Of a DNA stretch of 46,959 bases, positions 23,471-31,439 are shown one piece after another. Under the pieces are notes generated by a model. It saw only the letters and a list, made by a program, of their open reading frames with translations, did not search any database and had not been told where the DNA came from. The position numbers were made by a program, and so were the translations under genes. Positions within the stretch are counted from its first letter, which is position 1. Each line of letters opens with the position of its first letter. The stretch is from JAFGOM01 sp964605795 (GTDB lineage: Archaea > Halobacteriota > Methanomicrobia > Methanomicrobiales > Methanospirillaceae): positions 1-46,959 of the forward strand of contig CAZSDZ010000020.1 of the NCBI GenBank assembly GCA_964605795.1, in the 5' to 3' direction.

Positions 23471-24913
23471 TTATCCCTTGATAACTGCGAGCGGTTCTAA
23501 CCGTGCGACCAGGTGCGAGATACCGATCGCATCAACAACCGACACCACCTCGCTACTCGACTTGTAGACTCCTGGTGCTTCTTCTGCAATGGCAGCATCA
23601 TGGGGTGCCCTGACAAGGATTCCCTGCTGTGCCAGTTTTTCCCGTATTCCCTTTCCGTCAATATTCTTTTTTGCCTGCGAACGGGACATGACACGTCCTG
23701 CTCCGTGACACGTACTGCCAAAGGTCTTTTTCATGGCGGTATTTGTCCCTGCAAGGACAAAGGATGACGTTCCCATACTGCCGGGAATAATGACCGGCTG
23801 ACCTATCTTTGCATAATCATTCGAGAGATCCGGACTTTCTGGCCCGAATGCACGCGTTGCCCCTTTCCGGTGAACACAGACCATCTTTTTTCTCTCGTCA
23901 ACGATATGCTCTTCTTTCTTTGCGACGTTATGGGCGACATCATATACCAAACACATCTCGTCGTACGGTACCCCCGTGATCTTCTCGATGATGATTCGTG
24001 CCTCATGCATGATCATCTGGCGGTTTGCCCATGCATAATTTGCTGAAGCAGCCATAGCACCAAAATATGCCATACCTTCAGGGGAGGTGATTGGAGCACA
24101 GGCGAGTTGGCGGTCGGGAAGGTGAATATGATACTTTTTTGTTGCACGTTCGAGTTCTCTCAGGTGGTCAGTGCAGACCTGGTGCCCGAGACCCCGGGAT
24201 CCACAGTGAATCATCAGGCAGACGGTTCCCTGTACCAGGCCGAATGCAGAGGCCGCAGCGGGATCAAGTATCTCCTGTACAACCTGAAGCTCGAGAAAAT
24301 GATTTCCTGCGCCAAGTGTCCCCCCCTGGGGAAGGCCACGCAACCGTGCTTTATCAGAGACAAAAGCGATATCTGCATCCTTCATGCATCCCTGCTCTTC
24401 AGAGTGTAAGATATCATCAGGCATCCCATACCCGGCACGTACTGCCCACCCGGCACCCTGCTGCATCATGGCTGTCAGGTCTGCCTGTGAAAGGGTTTTT
24501 TTACTTCGTGCACCGACTCCGACCGGGACAGCGCCAAAGAGAGCGTTTACGAGTTCCTTCTTCTGGGTGAGATCAGCCGGGGTGAGCGGGGTTGTCATGA
24601 GCCTGACACCACAGTTAATGTCAAACCCGACACCTCCGGGTGAGATGATTCCTTCCTCGATATCAAATGCCGCTACTCCCCCGATAGGGAACCCGTATCC
24701 CCAGTGGATATCAGGCATTGCAAGGGAATGTGTCTGTATCCCGGGTAATGTTGCCACCTGGGCGAGTTGTTGAACCGCTCCTGTCTCTAAGGTGGATGCA
24801 AGTGCGGTCGAGAGAAAGAAACGACCGGGTACCCGCATACCCGGGATATATCCGACTGGAACTTCCCACTCGAGGGGACCGGTCTGTTGTACTCCGTCAA
24901 TCATCGTGTTCAC
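23471..24913 (-). CDS. rtcB: RtcB tRNA-splicing ligase
   Basis: A 480-residue protein of usual length without an intein. Key motifs are GGVGFDINCGVRL, GTLGAGNHFLELQ, HCGSRGLGHQ, a VYDVAHNVAKKEEH stretch and the C-terminal GAGRVMSR with the guanylylated histidine in TCHGAGR. It joins tRNA exon halves after endonuclease cleavage, using GTP and manganese. The GTG start overlaps the archease stop; an ATG lies nine bases further in. It is relevant that this window has an intron-containing tRNA. Confidence 0.95.
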   Translation of the reverse strand: MNTMIDGVQQTGPLEWEVPVGYIPGMRVPGRFFLSTALASTLETGAVQQLAQVATLPGIQTHSLAMPDIHWGYGFPIGGVAAFDIEEGIISPGGVGFDINCGVRLMTTPLTPADLTQKKELVNALFGAVPVGVGARSKKTLSQADLTAMMQQGAGWAVRAGYGMPDDILHSEEQGCMKDADIAFVSDKARLRGLPQGGTLGAGNHFLELQVVQEILDPAAASAFGLVQGTVCLMIHCGSRGLGHQVCTDHLRELERATKKYHIHLPDRQLACAPITSPEGMAYFGAMAASANYAWANRQMIMHEARIIIEKITGVPYDEMCLVYDVAHNVAKKEEHIVDERKKMVCVHRKGATRAFGPESPDLSNDYAKIGQPVIIPGSMGTSSFVLAGTNTAMKKTFGSTCHGAGRVMSRSQAKKNIDGKGIREKLAQQGILVRAPHDAAIAEEAPGVYKSSSEVVSVVDAIGISHLVARLEPLAVIKG

Positions 24914-25317
24914 ACATCAAACAATATATCCAGTGTATACCCGTCCTCATCCTTAACGATATGCAGACCTGAGAACGATATCCCCTTGACCTCCATCCCT
25001 CCTGCATGACGGTCAGGAGAGAACGGTTCTCCATCGAGAATGGCGTTCAGACAAGAACCCGAGAAGGAGACCACGATAGATGAGAAGACGATGTTTTCTG
25101 AGTCTGAGAGGAAGAGGAGTTCAGAGAGAAAGTCAAAAAGCAGGGTATCAGGATCAGGGTCTTGTAAGGAGACTGTTCTGTGTATCCCCGTACCTGTTCT
25201 TTTTTTGAACATGACATCCATGAGAGCAGTCCCTGCCTCTCTAAAGATCTCTTCGAGGGTTTTACCGGTGATATGCACGATGATATCAGCGGTATGCTCA
25301 CGGAAGGAATAACTCAT
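24910..25317 (-). CDS. Archease, RtcB activator
   Basis: A 135-residue protein: SFREHTADIIVHITG with the conserved Asp, LEEIFREAGTALMDVMF, LLFDFLSELLFLSD, and a GISFSGLHIVKDEDGY end with the metal-binding acidic patch. Archease speeds RtcB guanylylation and multiple turnover. Its stop overlaps the rtcB start by four bases, a strong functional link. Confidence 0.93.
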   Translation of the reverse strand: MSYSFREHTADIIVHITGKTLEEIFREAGTALMDVMFKKRTGTGIHRTVSLQDPDPDTLLFDFLSELLFLSDSENIVFSSIVVSFSGSCLNAILDGEPFSPDRHAGGMEVKGISFSGLHIVKDEDGYTLDILFDV

Positions 25318-25356
25318 CTCTGCTCGTATCTGTCGTTTGACAGAGATTTTAGTCTC

Positions 25357-25650
25357 TTACCAGTCATGGTGCTGACCGATTTGAAACGGGATGAGATGAA
25401 GGCTGATATGATCGATGTAGCGTGCCTGGTACATCGATATGTAGATGGTATAATCGCCTGCCCGTATTGCAATATCGCTGGGTTTTGATGCTTTGTATGA
25501 GAGGGGAAGCAGAACCGGTCCCCCGCAGGAGGTGGATATCCGAAAATCTGTCTTCCTTTCATTGATGAAACTGATTACTTCGTCATCGACCTGGATAGGA
25601 TGAGGGATGGTGGTCTCATGCCCGATCCGGTTCCGGGAATATTCGATCAT
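25357..25650 (-). CDS. Small hypothetical protein (97 aa)
   Basis: It contains HPIQVDDEVISFINERKTDFRI-type text followed by SCGGPVLLPLSYK and a beta-rich end (AGDYTIYISMYQARYIDHI). It ends 40 bp before archease on the same strand. I recall similar short proteins beside archease/rtcB in related methanogens but cannot name the family. Confidence 0.6.
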   Translation of the reverse strand: MIEYSRNRIGHETTIPHPIQVDDEVISFINERKTDFRISTSCGGPVLLPLSYKASKPSDIAIRAGDYTIYISMYQARYIDHISLHLIPFQIGQHHDW

Positions 25651-25724
25651 CCATACTCTGTAGGATTACCGGTAAAAAAGAGTTATTGGTACGTATCCTC
25701 ATCTGTAAAGACGAAACCGGACAA

Positions 25725-26036
25725 TTAAATGGCAACCATATCTGATACCAGGGAGATATACCGTTTTTTAATCTGGTAAAAACAACATCCTATCTCGATA
25801 TCACGACAGACGTGAAGAATCCCGATACGTGATGAGATAATTCCGATCATTCCCGCGATCATGTGATAGGTAACCTTGAACCGGTCTTTTAGATACTCAT
25901 AGATCTGCTGGATTGAGAGCTTTTCTCCACAGAGAAAAACCCTGATAACCGCACGGCGCAATCCCTGTGTATCCTTCTTCAGGTAAGACGAGAGGCGATC
26001 CTGCACCTTCTGTCGAATTTGATCTGAAGATGTCAT
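25725..26036 (-). CDS. DUF2551-like small winged-helix protein
   Basis: I chose the ATG at 26036 (MTSSDQIRQKVQDRL); the open frame upstream extends into promoter-like sequence. The 103-residue product has a winged-helix pattern: DTQGLRRAVIRVFL, SIQQIYEYLKDRFKVTYHMI and a wing before SRIGILHVC. It resembles the methanogen family DUF2551 from memory. It is divergent from secF. Confidence 0.6.
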   Translation of the reverse strand: MTSSDQIRQKVQDRLSSYLKKDTQGLRRAVIRVFLCGEKLSIQQIYEYLKDRFKVTYHMIAGMIGIISSRIGILHVCRDIEIGCCFYQIKKRYISLVSDMVAI

Positions 26037-26215
26037 AAGAGTGATTCGACGAAGGATGCATAAAGGGTTTTGGTATTTTTTTATCTGCACAATCTTTTTA
26101 AAAGAGACAAAAATGCGGGCTGTATTGTCTCCTGATGCTCTTTTCCCGGCATCCGGAAGGGAACCCTCGTTCACAGTCCGGGTTTTATGTTACCAGCGGT
26201 GTAACGTAGATCTGT

Positions 26216-27109
26216 ATGGATTTTCCACAATATAGTATCCGGAAGTATTCCCCGGTACAACTCTTTGCAATCCCGTTGGTAATTCTCGTCATTGCATTGG
26301 GAATCGTGGGTTTTACCTGGATGGAGACCGGGTTGCCGGTACAACCCGGAATTGATTTTTCCGGGGGTATCGGGGTGACAATAGGAACCGAGGACTCTCC
26401 GGAACAAGTGCGTGAGTACTTTTCTGCATACCCGATTGAATCGGTACAGGGAATTGACTCTGGTGACGGATCCAGTTTTTTGTACCTGAAATTTGATACC
26501 CTTGATGATGACGGTTATATGGCACTCGTGTCACACATATCAGAGCGCTATCCTGATGCAAAGATCGATCTTATCGGTGAGTCATTCGGTCAGACCCTTC
26601 AGAACCAGTCGATGCTTGCCCTGCTCTTCTCCTTTATCGGGATGGCTATCGTTATCTTCGTGATATTCCGAACCTTTGTCCCGTCTCTGGCGGTAGTGGT
26701 ATCTGCATTTGCTGATATTGTCATGACTGCTGGGGCCATGAACATCCTTGGGATTCCCCTCTCACTCGGGACTACCGCGGCACTCCTCATGCTTATCGGG
26801 TACTCGGTGGATAGTGATATCCTCCTTACAACCCGGGTTTTGAAGCGGAAAGGGGTCTTTGATGAGAAGATAACCGGGGCGTTCCGTACCGGCCTTATCA
26901 TGACAACAACCACCTTCGGAGCGATTGCTGCTATGGGTATTGTTGCCTATATTGGACAGATAACCATAATCTGGGAGATATCTGCGGTTCTGCTCATCGG
27001 TCTTGCGTTCGATGTCATGAATACCTGGCTTACCAATGCCGCTATCCTGAAGTGGTATGAGGGCCACAAAAAGGGAAGAAGTTCATCAGGCAGGCGGGGA
27101 GGTGCCTGA
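26216..27109 (+). CDS. secF: SecF protein-export membrane protein
   Basis: A 297-residue protein: an N-terminal transmembrane helix, PGIDFSGGIGVTIG, a periplasm-side domain, then five transmembrane segments with the RND-like GYSVDSDILLTTRV motif. With SecD it aids late steps of Sec translocation. Archaeal order secF then secD is seen, with adjacent genes and a GGGAGG ribosome binding site for secD. Confidence 0.93.
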   Translation: MDFPQYSIRKYSPVQLFAIPLVILVIALGIVGFTWMETGLPVQPGIDFSGGIGVTIGTEDSPEQVREYFSAYPIESVQGIDSGDGSSFLYLKFDTLDDDGYMALVSHISERYPDAKIDLIGESFGQTLQNQSMLALLFSFIGMAIVIFVIFRTFVPSLAVVVSAFADIVMTAGAMNILGIPLSLGTTAALLMLIGYSVDSDILLTTRVLKRKGVFDEKITGAFRTGLIMTTTTFGAIAAMGIVAYIGQITIIWEISAVLLIGLAFDVMNTWLTNAAILKWYEGHKKGRSSSGRRGGA

Positions 27110-27110
27110 A

Positions 27111-28559
27111 ATGGACAGGGAAACTTTCATCGGACTTCTCAAGGACTGGCGCGTTGCTCTCCTGATAATCCTCGTGGTACTATCGCTTGTTGCCATCTAC
27201 CCTCACTTTGAAGATGGTCACCTGGTAACCCGGATCCAGTACGGGCTGGATCTCGAGGGAGGATCCTGGACCCAGCTTGAGTTCTCTGCCGAGACCGTGA
27301 CCTTTGTTTCAGATAAACCGGTTGATGAGCTGGTAACCGCTCTGCGTGACCGGCTGGATGCCGAGGTGTATCTTGTTGCCGAAGGGATGGTTGAGATACG
27401 TAAGGCTGTGCCTGAAGAGGAACTGCGGACTATCTTTGCAGAGGAGGGCGCCACGCTTTCGGATTATTATCCTGGTATCATGAAGGATACTGCAGAGCAG
27501 GCGAAGATTACCCTCGAGGAGAAGATTAACAGTCTCGGTACAAAGGACGCAAAAGTCTACACCATCACCGGATTAAACGGAATCTGCCGGTATATGAGGA
27601 TAGAACTTGCCGGGGTCTCCCTCGGTGAAGCACTTGAGATCGTCGGCAAACCGGGTAAATTTGAGATCCGTGTCCATACGATCGGGAATGAGACTGAACA
27701 TGTTCTCTTTGGAGATATGGTCTCTTCAGTGCAGAATCCCCAGATGGAACACGGCGGTATGTGGGGTGTTCCGTTTGCACTCTCTGAAGCCGGAGCGGTA
27801 CAGTTCCAGCAGGCTGCTATCACGTATGGTGCAACCAAGGATCCTGATAACCATTACCTGGATATGATCCTTGACGGAACTGTTGTCTATAGCGCACCGC
27901 TCTCCCCATCGCTTGCCGGTGACCTCCAGGCAAACCCGACCCGTTCCATGCGGGCATCTACCGGAATGGGTGAAGAGGGTCGCGAGGAAGCGCGGATGCT
28001 TGAGATCCATCTGCGTGCCGGTGCACTACCGGTAGACGTATCAATTGCCGGTGCCGGGAGTGTCTCATCAACGCTCGGGGATCATTTCAAGTTCTTCTGC
28101 GTCCTTGCCGGTATTTTTGCCCTGCTGGCAGTTGCAGTCCTTATCTTTATCAGGTACCGGGAACCGGCGATCGTGCTTCCGATGATAAGCATCAACTTCT
28201 CTGAGATAATTATCCTGCTCGGGATTGCGACGTTTATCCAGCAGCTCGACTTGGCGAGTATTGCCGGGCTTATTGCGGTTCTCGGGACCGGGATTGATCA
28301 ACTGGTCATCATTACCGATGAGATCCTGCATGAAGGAAAGGTTCCGTCGCCAAACCTCTATCTTAAGAGGCTTACCCGTGCGCTTGGTATCATCATGGCA
28401 TCTGCGGCAACTGTCGTCATTGCGATGCTTCCCCTTGCTGTTATGGATCTCTCATCGCTTCGCGGGTTTGCAATCATCACCATCCTTGGTGTCATAATCG
28501 GGGTTGTTGTCACGAGACCTGCATATGGGCGGATTATCATGGCAATCCTCTCCAAATAA
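27111..28559 (+). CDS. secD: SecD protein-export membrane protein
   Basis: A 482-residue protein. The ATG at 27111 follows GGGAGGTG and lies one base after the secF stop. It has an N-terminal helix, YGLDLEGGSWTQLEF, a large external domain, and six C-terminal transmembrane segments with AVLGTGIDQLVIITDEILHE. It partners SecF in export of the many signal-peptide proteins seen here. Confidence 0.93.
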   Translation: MDRETFIGLLKDWRVALLIILVVLSLVAIYPHFEDGHLVTRIQYGLDLEGGSWTQLEFSAETVTFVSDKPVDELVTALRDRLDAEVYLVAEGMVEIRKAVPEEELRTIFAEEGATLSDYYPGIMKDTAEQAKITLEEKINSLGTKDAKVYTITGLNGICRYMRIELAGVSLGEALEIVGKPGKFEIRVHTIGNETEHVLFGDMVSSVQNPQMEHGGMWGVPFALSEAGAVQFQQAAITYGATKDPDNHYLDMILDGTVVYSAPLSPSLAGDLQANPTRSMRASTGMGEEGREEARMLEIHLRAGALPVDVSIAGAGSVSSTLGDHFKFFCVLAGIFALLAVAVLIFIRYREPAIVLPMISINFSEIIILLGIATFIQQLDLASIAGLIAVLGTGIDQLVIITDEILHEGKVPSPNLYLKRLTRALGIIMASAATVVIAMLPLAVMDLSSLRGFAIITILGVIIGVVVTRPAYGRIIMAILSK

Positions 28560-28600
28560 ACCGATAACAATCTTTATCTATTTTTTTCCCCTATTTCTGC

Positions 28601-28885
28601 ATGGTGAGAGTCATGGGAAAACCGGTAGTTATCGATTTTTATGCTGAATGGTGCGGGCCGTGTAAACGCCAGGGACCAATTCTTGAAGAGTTAAAGACAC
28701 GTATGGGAGATAGCATCGAGATTAAAACACTGGATGTTGATGAGAACCTTCACGAGGCACAGCATTACCGTCTCACGGTAGTGCCTACGATTATCGTCGA
28801 GATGGATGGGAAGGTCGTGCAGAAGTATGAAGGTGTGACTGACGCAGATACCCTGGAGAAGGTTTTACGACCGCTGATCAAATGA
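28601..28885 (+). CDS. Thioredoxin-like protein
   Basis: A 94-residue thioredoxin fold with the active site WCGPC (17-21), the cis-proline VVPTIIV, and a C-terminal helix. It would reduce disulfides in the cytoplasm; an in-frame ATG at 28613 is an alternative start. Its stop overlaps the npdG start (ATGA), so the two are co-translated. Confidence 0.92.
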   Translation: MVRVMGKPVVIDFYAEWCGPCKRQGPILEELKTRMGDSIEIKTLDVDENLHEAQHYRLTVVPTIIVEMDGKVVQKYEGVTDADTLEKVLRPLIK

Positions 28886-29538
28886 CCTATACGATAGGGA
28901 TTATCGGGGGAACCGGTGAGATTGGGGAGGGTATCGCTATGCGTCTCTCTCCGTTATGTGACGTGGTGGTAGGATCCCGTGATACTGACAAGGCAGAAAC
29001 ATCATGTGAATGCTGTGTCAGTTCACAAAAAGAACGGGGAGTCGTCTGCACCGTTCGGGGTGGGTCTAACCAGGATGCCCTTTATGCATCAGATATTGTT
29101 ATCCTTGCGATTCCCTTCAAGCATCTTGTCACAACGGTTGAATCATTGCATGGGTTTGAGGATAAGATCGTTATCAGTCCGATAAACCCGATGGAGCGTG
29201 CAGGGCACTTTATCTATACTCCTCCAGAGGAAGGTTCGGCAGCAATGAAGCTGGCTGCGATGCTTCCTTCTTCTGCACGGGTCTGCACCGCTTTTAATAA
29301 TATATCAGGCAACCGCTGGCGTGCTCTGGATACCGAACTGGATTACTCGGTTCCGGTATGCGGGGATGATGCAGAGGCCAAGGGGATCGTGATGGATCTT
29401 ATCAACCGTATCTCCCTTCTGAAGTCCTATGATGCAGGGCCTCTCTCGTCATCGCATATCGTTGAGTCGATTACCCCGCTTCTCTTAAATATAGCCCGTT
29501 TTAACGGGATGAAGGATGTCGGAATTATTTTCAGATAA
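28882..29538 (+). CDS. npdG: NADPH:F420 oxidoreductase
   Basis: A 218-residue Rossmann protein. The nucleotide loop is GIIGGTGEIGEGIAMRL, with VVGSRD following, and SPINPMERAGHF in the middle. It transfers hydride between coenzyme F420 and NADP, supplying NADPH for biosynthesis. It overlaps the thioredoxin gene at its start and the aldolase gene at its end (23 bases), so these three probably form one operon. Confidence 0.9.
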   Translation: MTYTIGIIGGTGEIGEGIAMRLSPLCDVVVGSRDTDKAETSCECCVSSQKERGVVCTVRGGSNQDALYASDIVILAIPFKHLVTTVESLHGFEDKIVISPINPMERAGHFIYTPPEEGSAAMKLAAMLPSSARVCTAFNNISGNRWRALDTELDYSVPVCGDDAEAKGIVMDLINRISLLKSYDAGPLSSSHIVESITPLLLNIARFNGMKDVGIIFR

Positions 29539-30151
29539 AGAGACAGGTCTGTTGCGTGATGCCGCAGGCCGTCCCCTTCCCGGACAGGAGAGCAGAATCG
29601 GCGGGGTTGCAGCTATTGCCCGTATCGGAAGAAGGCTCTTTTCCGAACACCTAGTCGGGGGGAACTTTGGCAACATCAGCTACCGTGATTCTCAGAGTGA
29701 GGGGTTTTATATCACTTCTTCCGGTTCGTATCTTGATGAGCCGGAAGATCTGGTTTTTGTTCCCCTTGATGGTGAGGTGCCGAGGAATGCCTCGAGTGAG
29801 TGGCGTGTTCACCGGGAGATATATGCCCGGACCCGTCACATGGCTGTTGTACATGCCCATCCCCCCTGTTGTGTTGCCTGCTCCCTTTTCTTTGACGAGC
29901 TCATACCGCTTGATAGTGAAGGTGAGGCGTTATGTCCGGTGATTCCGGTTGTTGCCGGGAAACCCGGATCCATTGATCTTGCCGAGCGGGTGACAGAATG
30001 TCTGCATCTTTCCAATCTTTGTATCGTTAAGGGTCATGGGACGTTTGCTGGTGGAAAGAACCTTGATGAAGCCTATTTATATACCTCTCTTGCCGAATAC
30101 TCATGCCATGTTACCTGGATGGCACAAAATTTCAGGAATATAACTACGTGA
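29516..30151 (+). CDS. Class II aldolase, fuculose-phosphate aldolase type
   Basis: A 211-residue zinc aldolase: GGNFGNISYRD, a catalytic glutamate region SSEWRVHREIY, zinc histidines in VVHAHPPC, and IVKGHGTFAGG. The MJ1418-type enzyme of methanogens makes lactaldehyde, a proposed precursor for coenzyme F420. Location beside npdG fits that role, but substrate cannot be proven. Other class II aldolases remain possible. Confidence 0.82.
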   Translation: MSELFSDKETGLLRDAAGRPLPGQESRIGGVAAIARIGRRLFSEHLVGGNFGNISYRDSQSEGFYITSSGSYLDEPEDLVFVPLDGEVPRNASSEWRVHREIYARTRHMAVVHAHPPCCVACSLFFDELIPLDSEGEALCPVIPVVAGKPGSIDLAERVTECLHLSNLCIVKGHGTFAGGKNLDEAYLYTSLAEYSCHVTWMAQNFRNITT

Positions 30152-30155
30152 TGCC

Positions 30156-30569
30156 ATGATGCGATTATATGAAAAGATTACCCTGCTTCATCCGGCACTC
30201 CGGGTTGAGGTCGAGGATTATGTAGATTACCTGTTATACAGACAGACACGCACCTCTCCGTTTCCCGAGAAAGAGCCGGACAGTGAGGATTTTGCATCGT
30301 CAGGATTCCCGATGCCGGATACGGATTCCGATTCTTCGCAGGCATTCTCCAGTGTAATGCCGACTGATGATACCACCCCTAAAGAATCAGGACTTACCGA
30401 CGAATCAGGGATTATCTGGGCCAGTGAACAACCGATCGAAAAAGACGGATCCATTCCTGCTATCGACTTTGCTGATATTAATACCCGGTTTTCACAGATG
30501 CAGGAGGAAAAGGGAAAAGAACCAAGAATTCGGGAAAAGAGAGAAAAAGACTCATTTGACTGGTTGTGA
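30156..30569 (+). CDS. Small protein with DUF2281/VapB-like N-terminus (137 aa)
   Basis: The first 35 residues (LHPALRVEVEDYVDYLLYR) resemble the DUF2281 antitoxin-like helix pair. The rest is an acidic, Ser/Pro-rich disordered region ending in EKDSFDWL. No toxin gene accompanies it. It follows the aldolase by four bases. Confidence 0.6.
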   Translation: MMRLYEKITLLHPALRVEVEDYVDYLLYRQTRTSPFPEKEPDSEDFASSGFPMPDTDSDSSQAFSSVMPTDDTTPKESGLTDESGIIWASEQPIEKDGSIPAIDFADINTRFSQMQEEKGKEPRIREKREKDSFDWL

Positions 30570-30612
30570 GGATCGATCTATCGTTCCTTTTTTCATATCC
30601 ATAAAGAAGGGA

Positions 30613-31230
30613 TTATACCACCCGCGAGGTGGTTGAGAGCTCGATGCCATCGGCTTTTATCAGGAATGGCAGCGCCCTTTTTGGGAGTGGAAACCCGGTT
30701 ATCTTCTTTATCTCAAGAATTCGGACCACTTCTGATCCATGCATCTGCTCATGAAGGTGTATAACAATGTCTGAACGCCGCATCAGGGTTGTCTCGGTTG
30801 ATGTATCGTGCATCCCGCTGTACAGGATGAAGAATGCATGATCTCCTGACTGCCGGGCATTCTCACGGGTAAAATCGATCCCTTCAAGAACCGGCTCGAT
30901 TCCATACTGCAGGATAACGGTTGAGAGGGAGTCGATGATGATGCCTGATTCTTCCCCGGGAAGAAAGATCTGGTCAGGAGTTAGGAACCGTGCATCAACC
31001 ATTCCTTCCTCAATGTATCCGTCTATCATCAACAACTCCCTCTTTCCCTTTCCTGCACGCCAGAACTGATTTGCAAAGTATTCAATCCCTGAGCAGGCTG
31101 AACCGATAAGGAGAATGACAGTTCCTGCAGGGTATCCACCATCAAGGGCGAGATCAAGACCACTAATCCCGGTCGTGTTCGGTCTCCTCTTTGGGATGGT
31201 CTCGTCCATACTATCATTAAGTTCTGTCAT
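30613..31230 (-). CDS. Degenerate RecA/KaiC-fold protein
   Basis: I chose the ATG at 31230. The 205-residue product starts a RecA-like core with GISGLDLALDGGYPAGTVIL, but the P-loop reads GSACSGIEYFANQ, lacking the GK[ST] lysine. A Walker-B-like strand (GIIIDSLSTVI) and a late basic strand remain. It resembles the archaellum ArlH/KaiC group. It is divergent from the pilus ATPase gene, which suggests a regulatory or scaffolding role in the pilus motor. ATP hydrolysis seems unlikely. Confidence 0.65.
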   Translation of the reverse strand: MTELNDSMDETIPKRRPNTTGISGLDLALDGGYPAGTVILLIGSACSGIEYFANQFWRAGKGKRELLMIDGYIEEGMVDARFLTPDQIFLPGEESGIIIDSLSTVILQYGIEPVLEGIDFTRENARQSGDHAFFILYSGMHDTSTETTLMRRSDIVIHLHEQMHGSEVVRILEIKKITGFPLPKRALPFLIKADGIELSTTSRVV

Positions 31231-31439
31231 GGGTATTCTTATTCCTCTCTTACCTATATGGGAACGATATAGCAATAGTGTTATATGATGTATGTTGTAA
31301 TTAGTATTTACAGCAGAACGCATCTGATACCGGTCATGTAATGGAATGCAGACTCATCGGGGGGTTATGTCTGCATTGGTATCCCGGACGGTTTTTCGGA
31401 GATATCCGTCAGATGAATCCCCTTCCCGGGAATTTAGAA

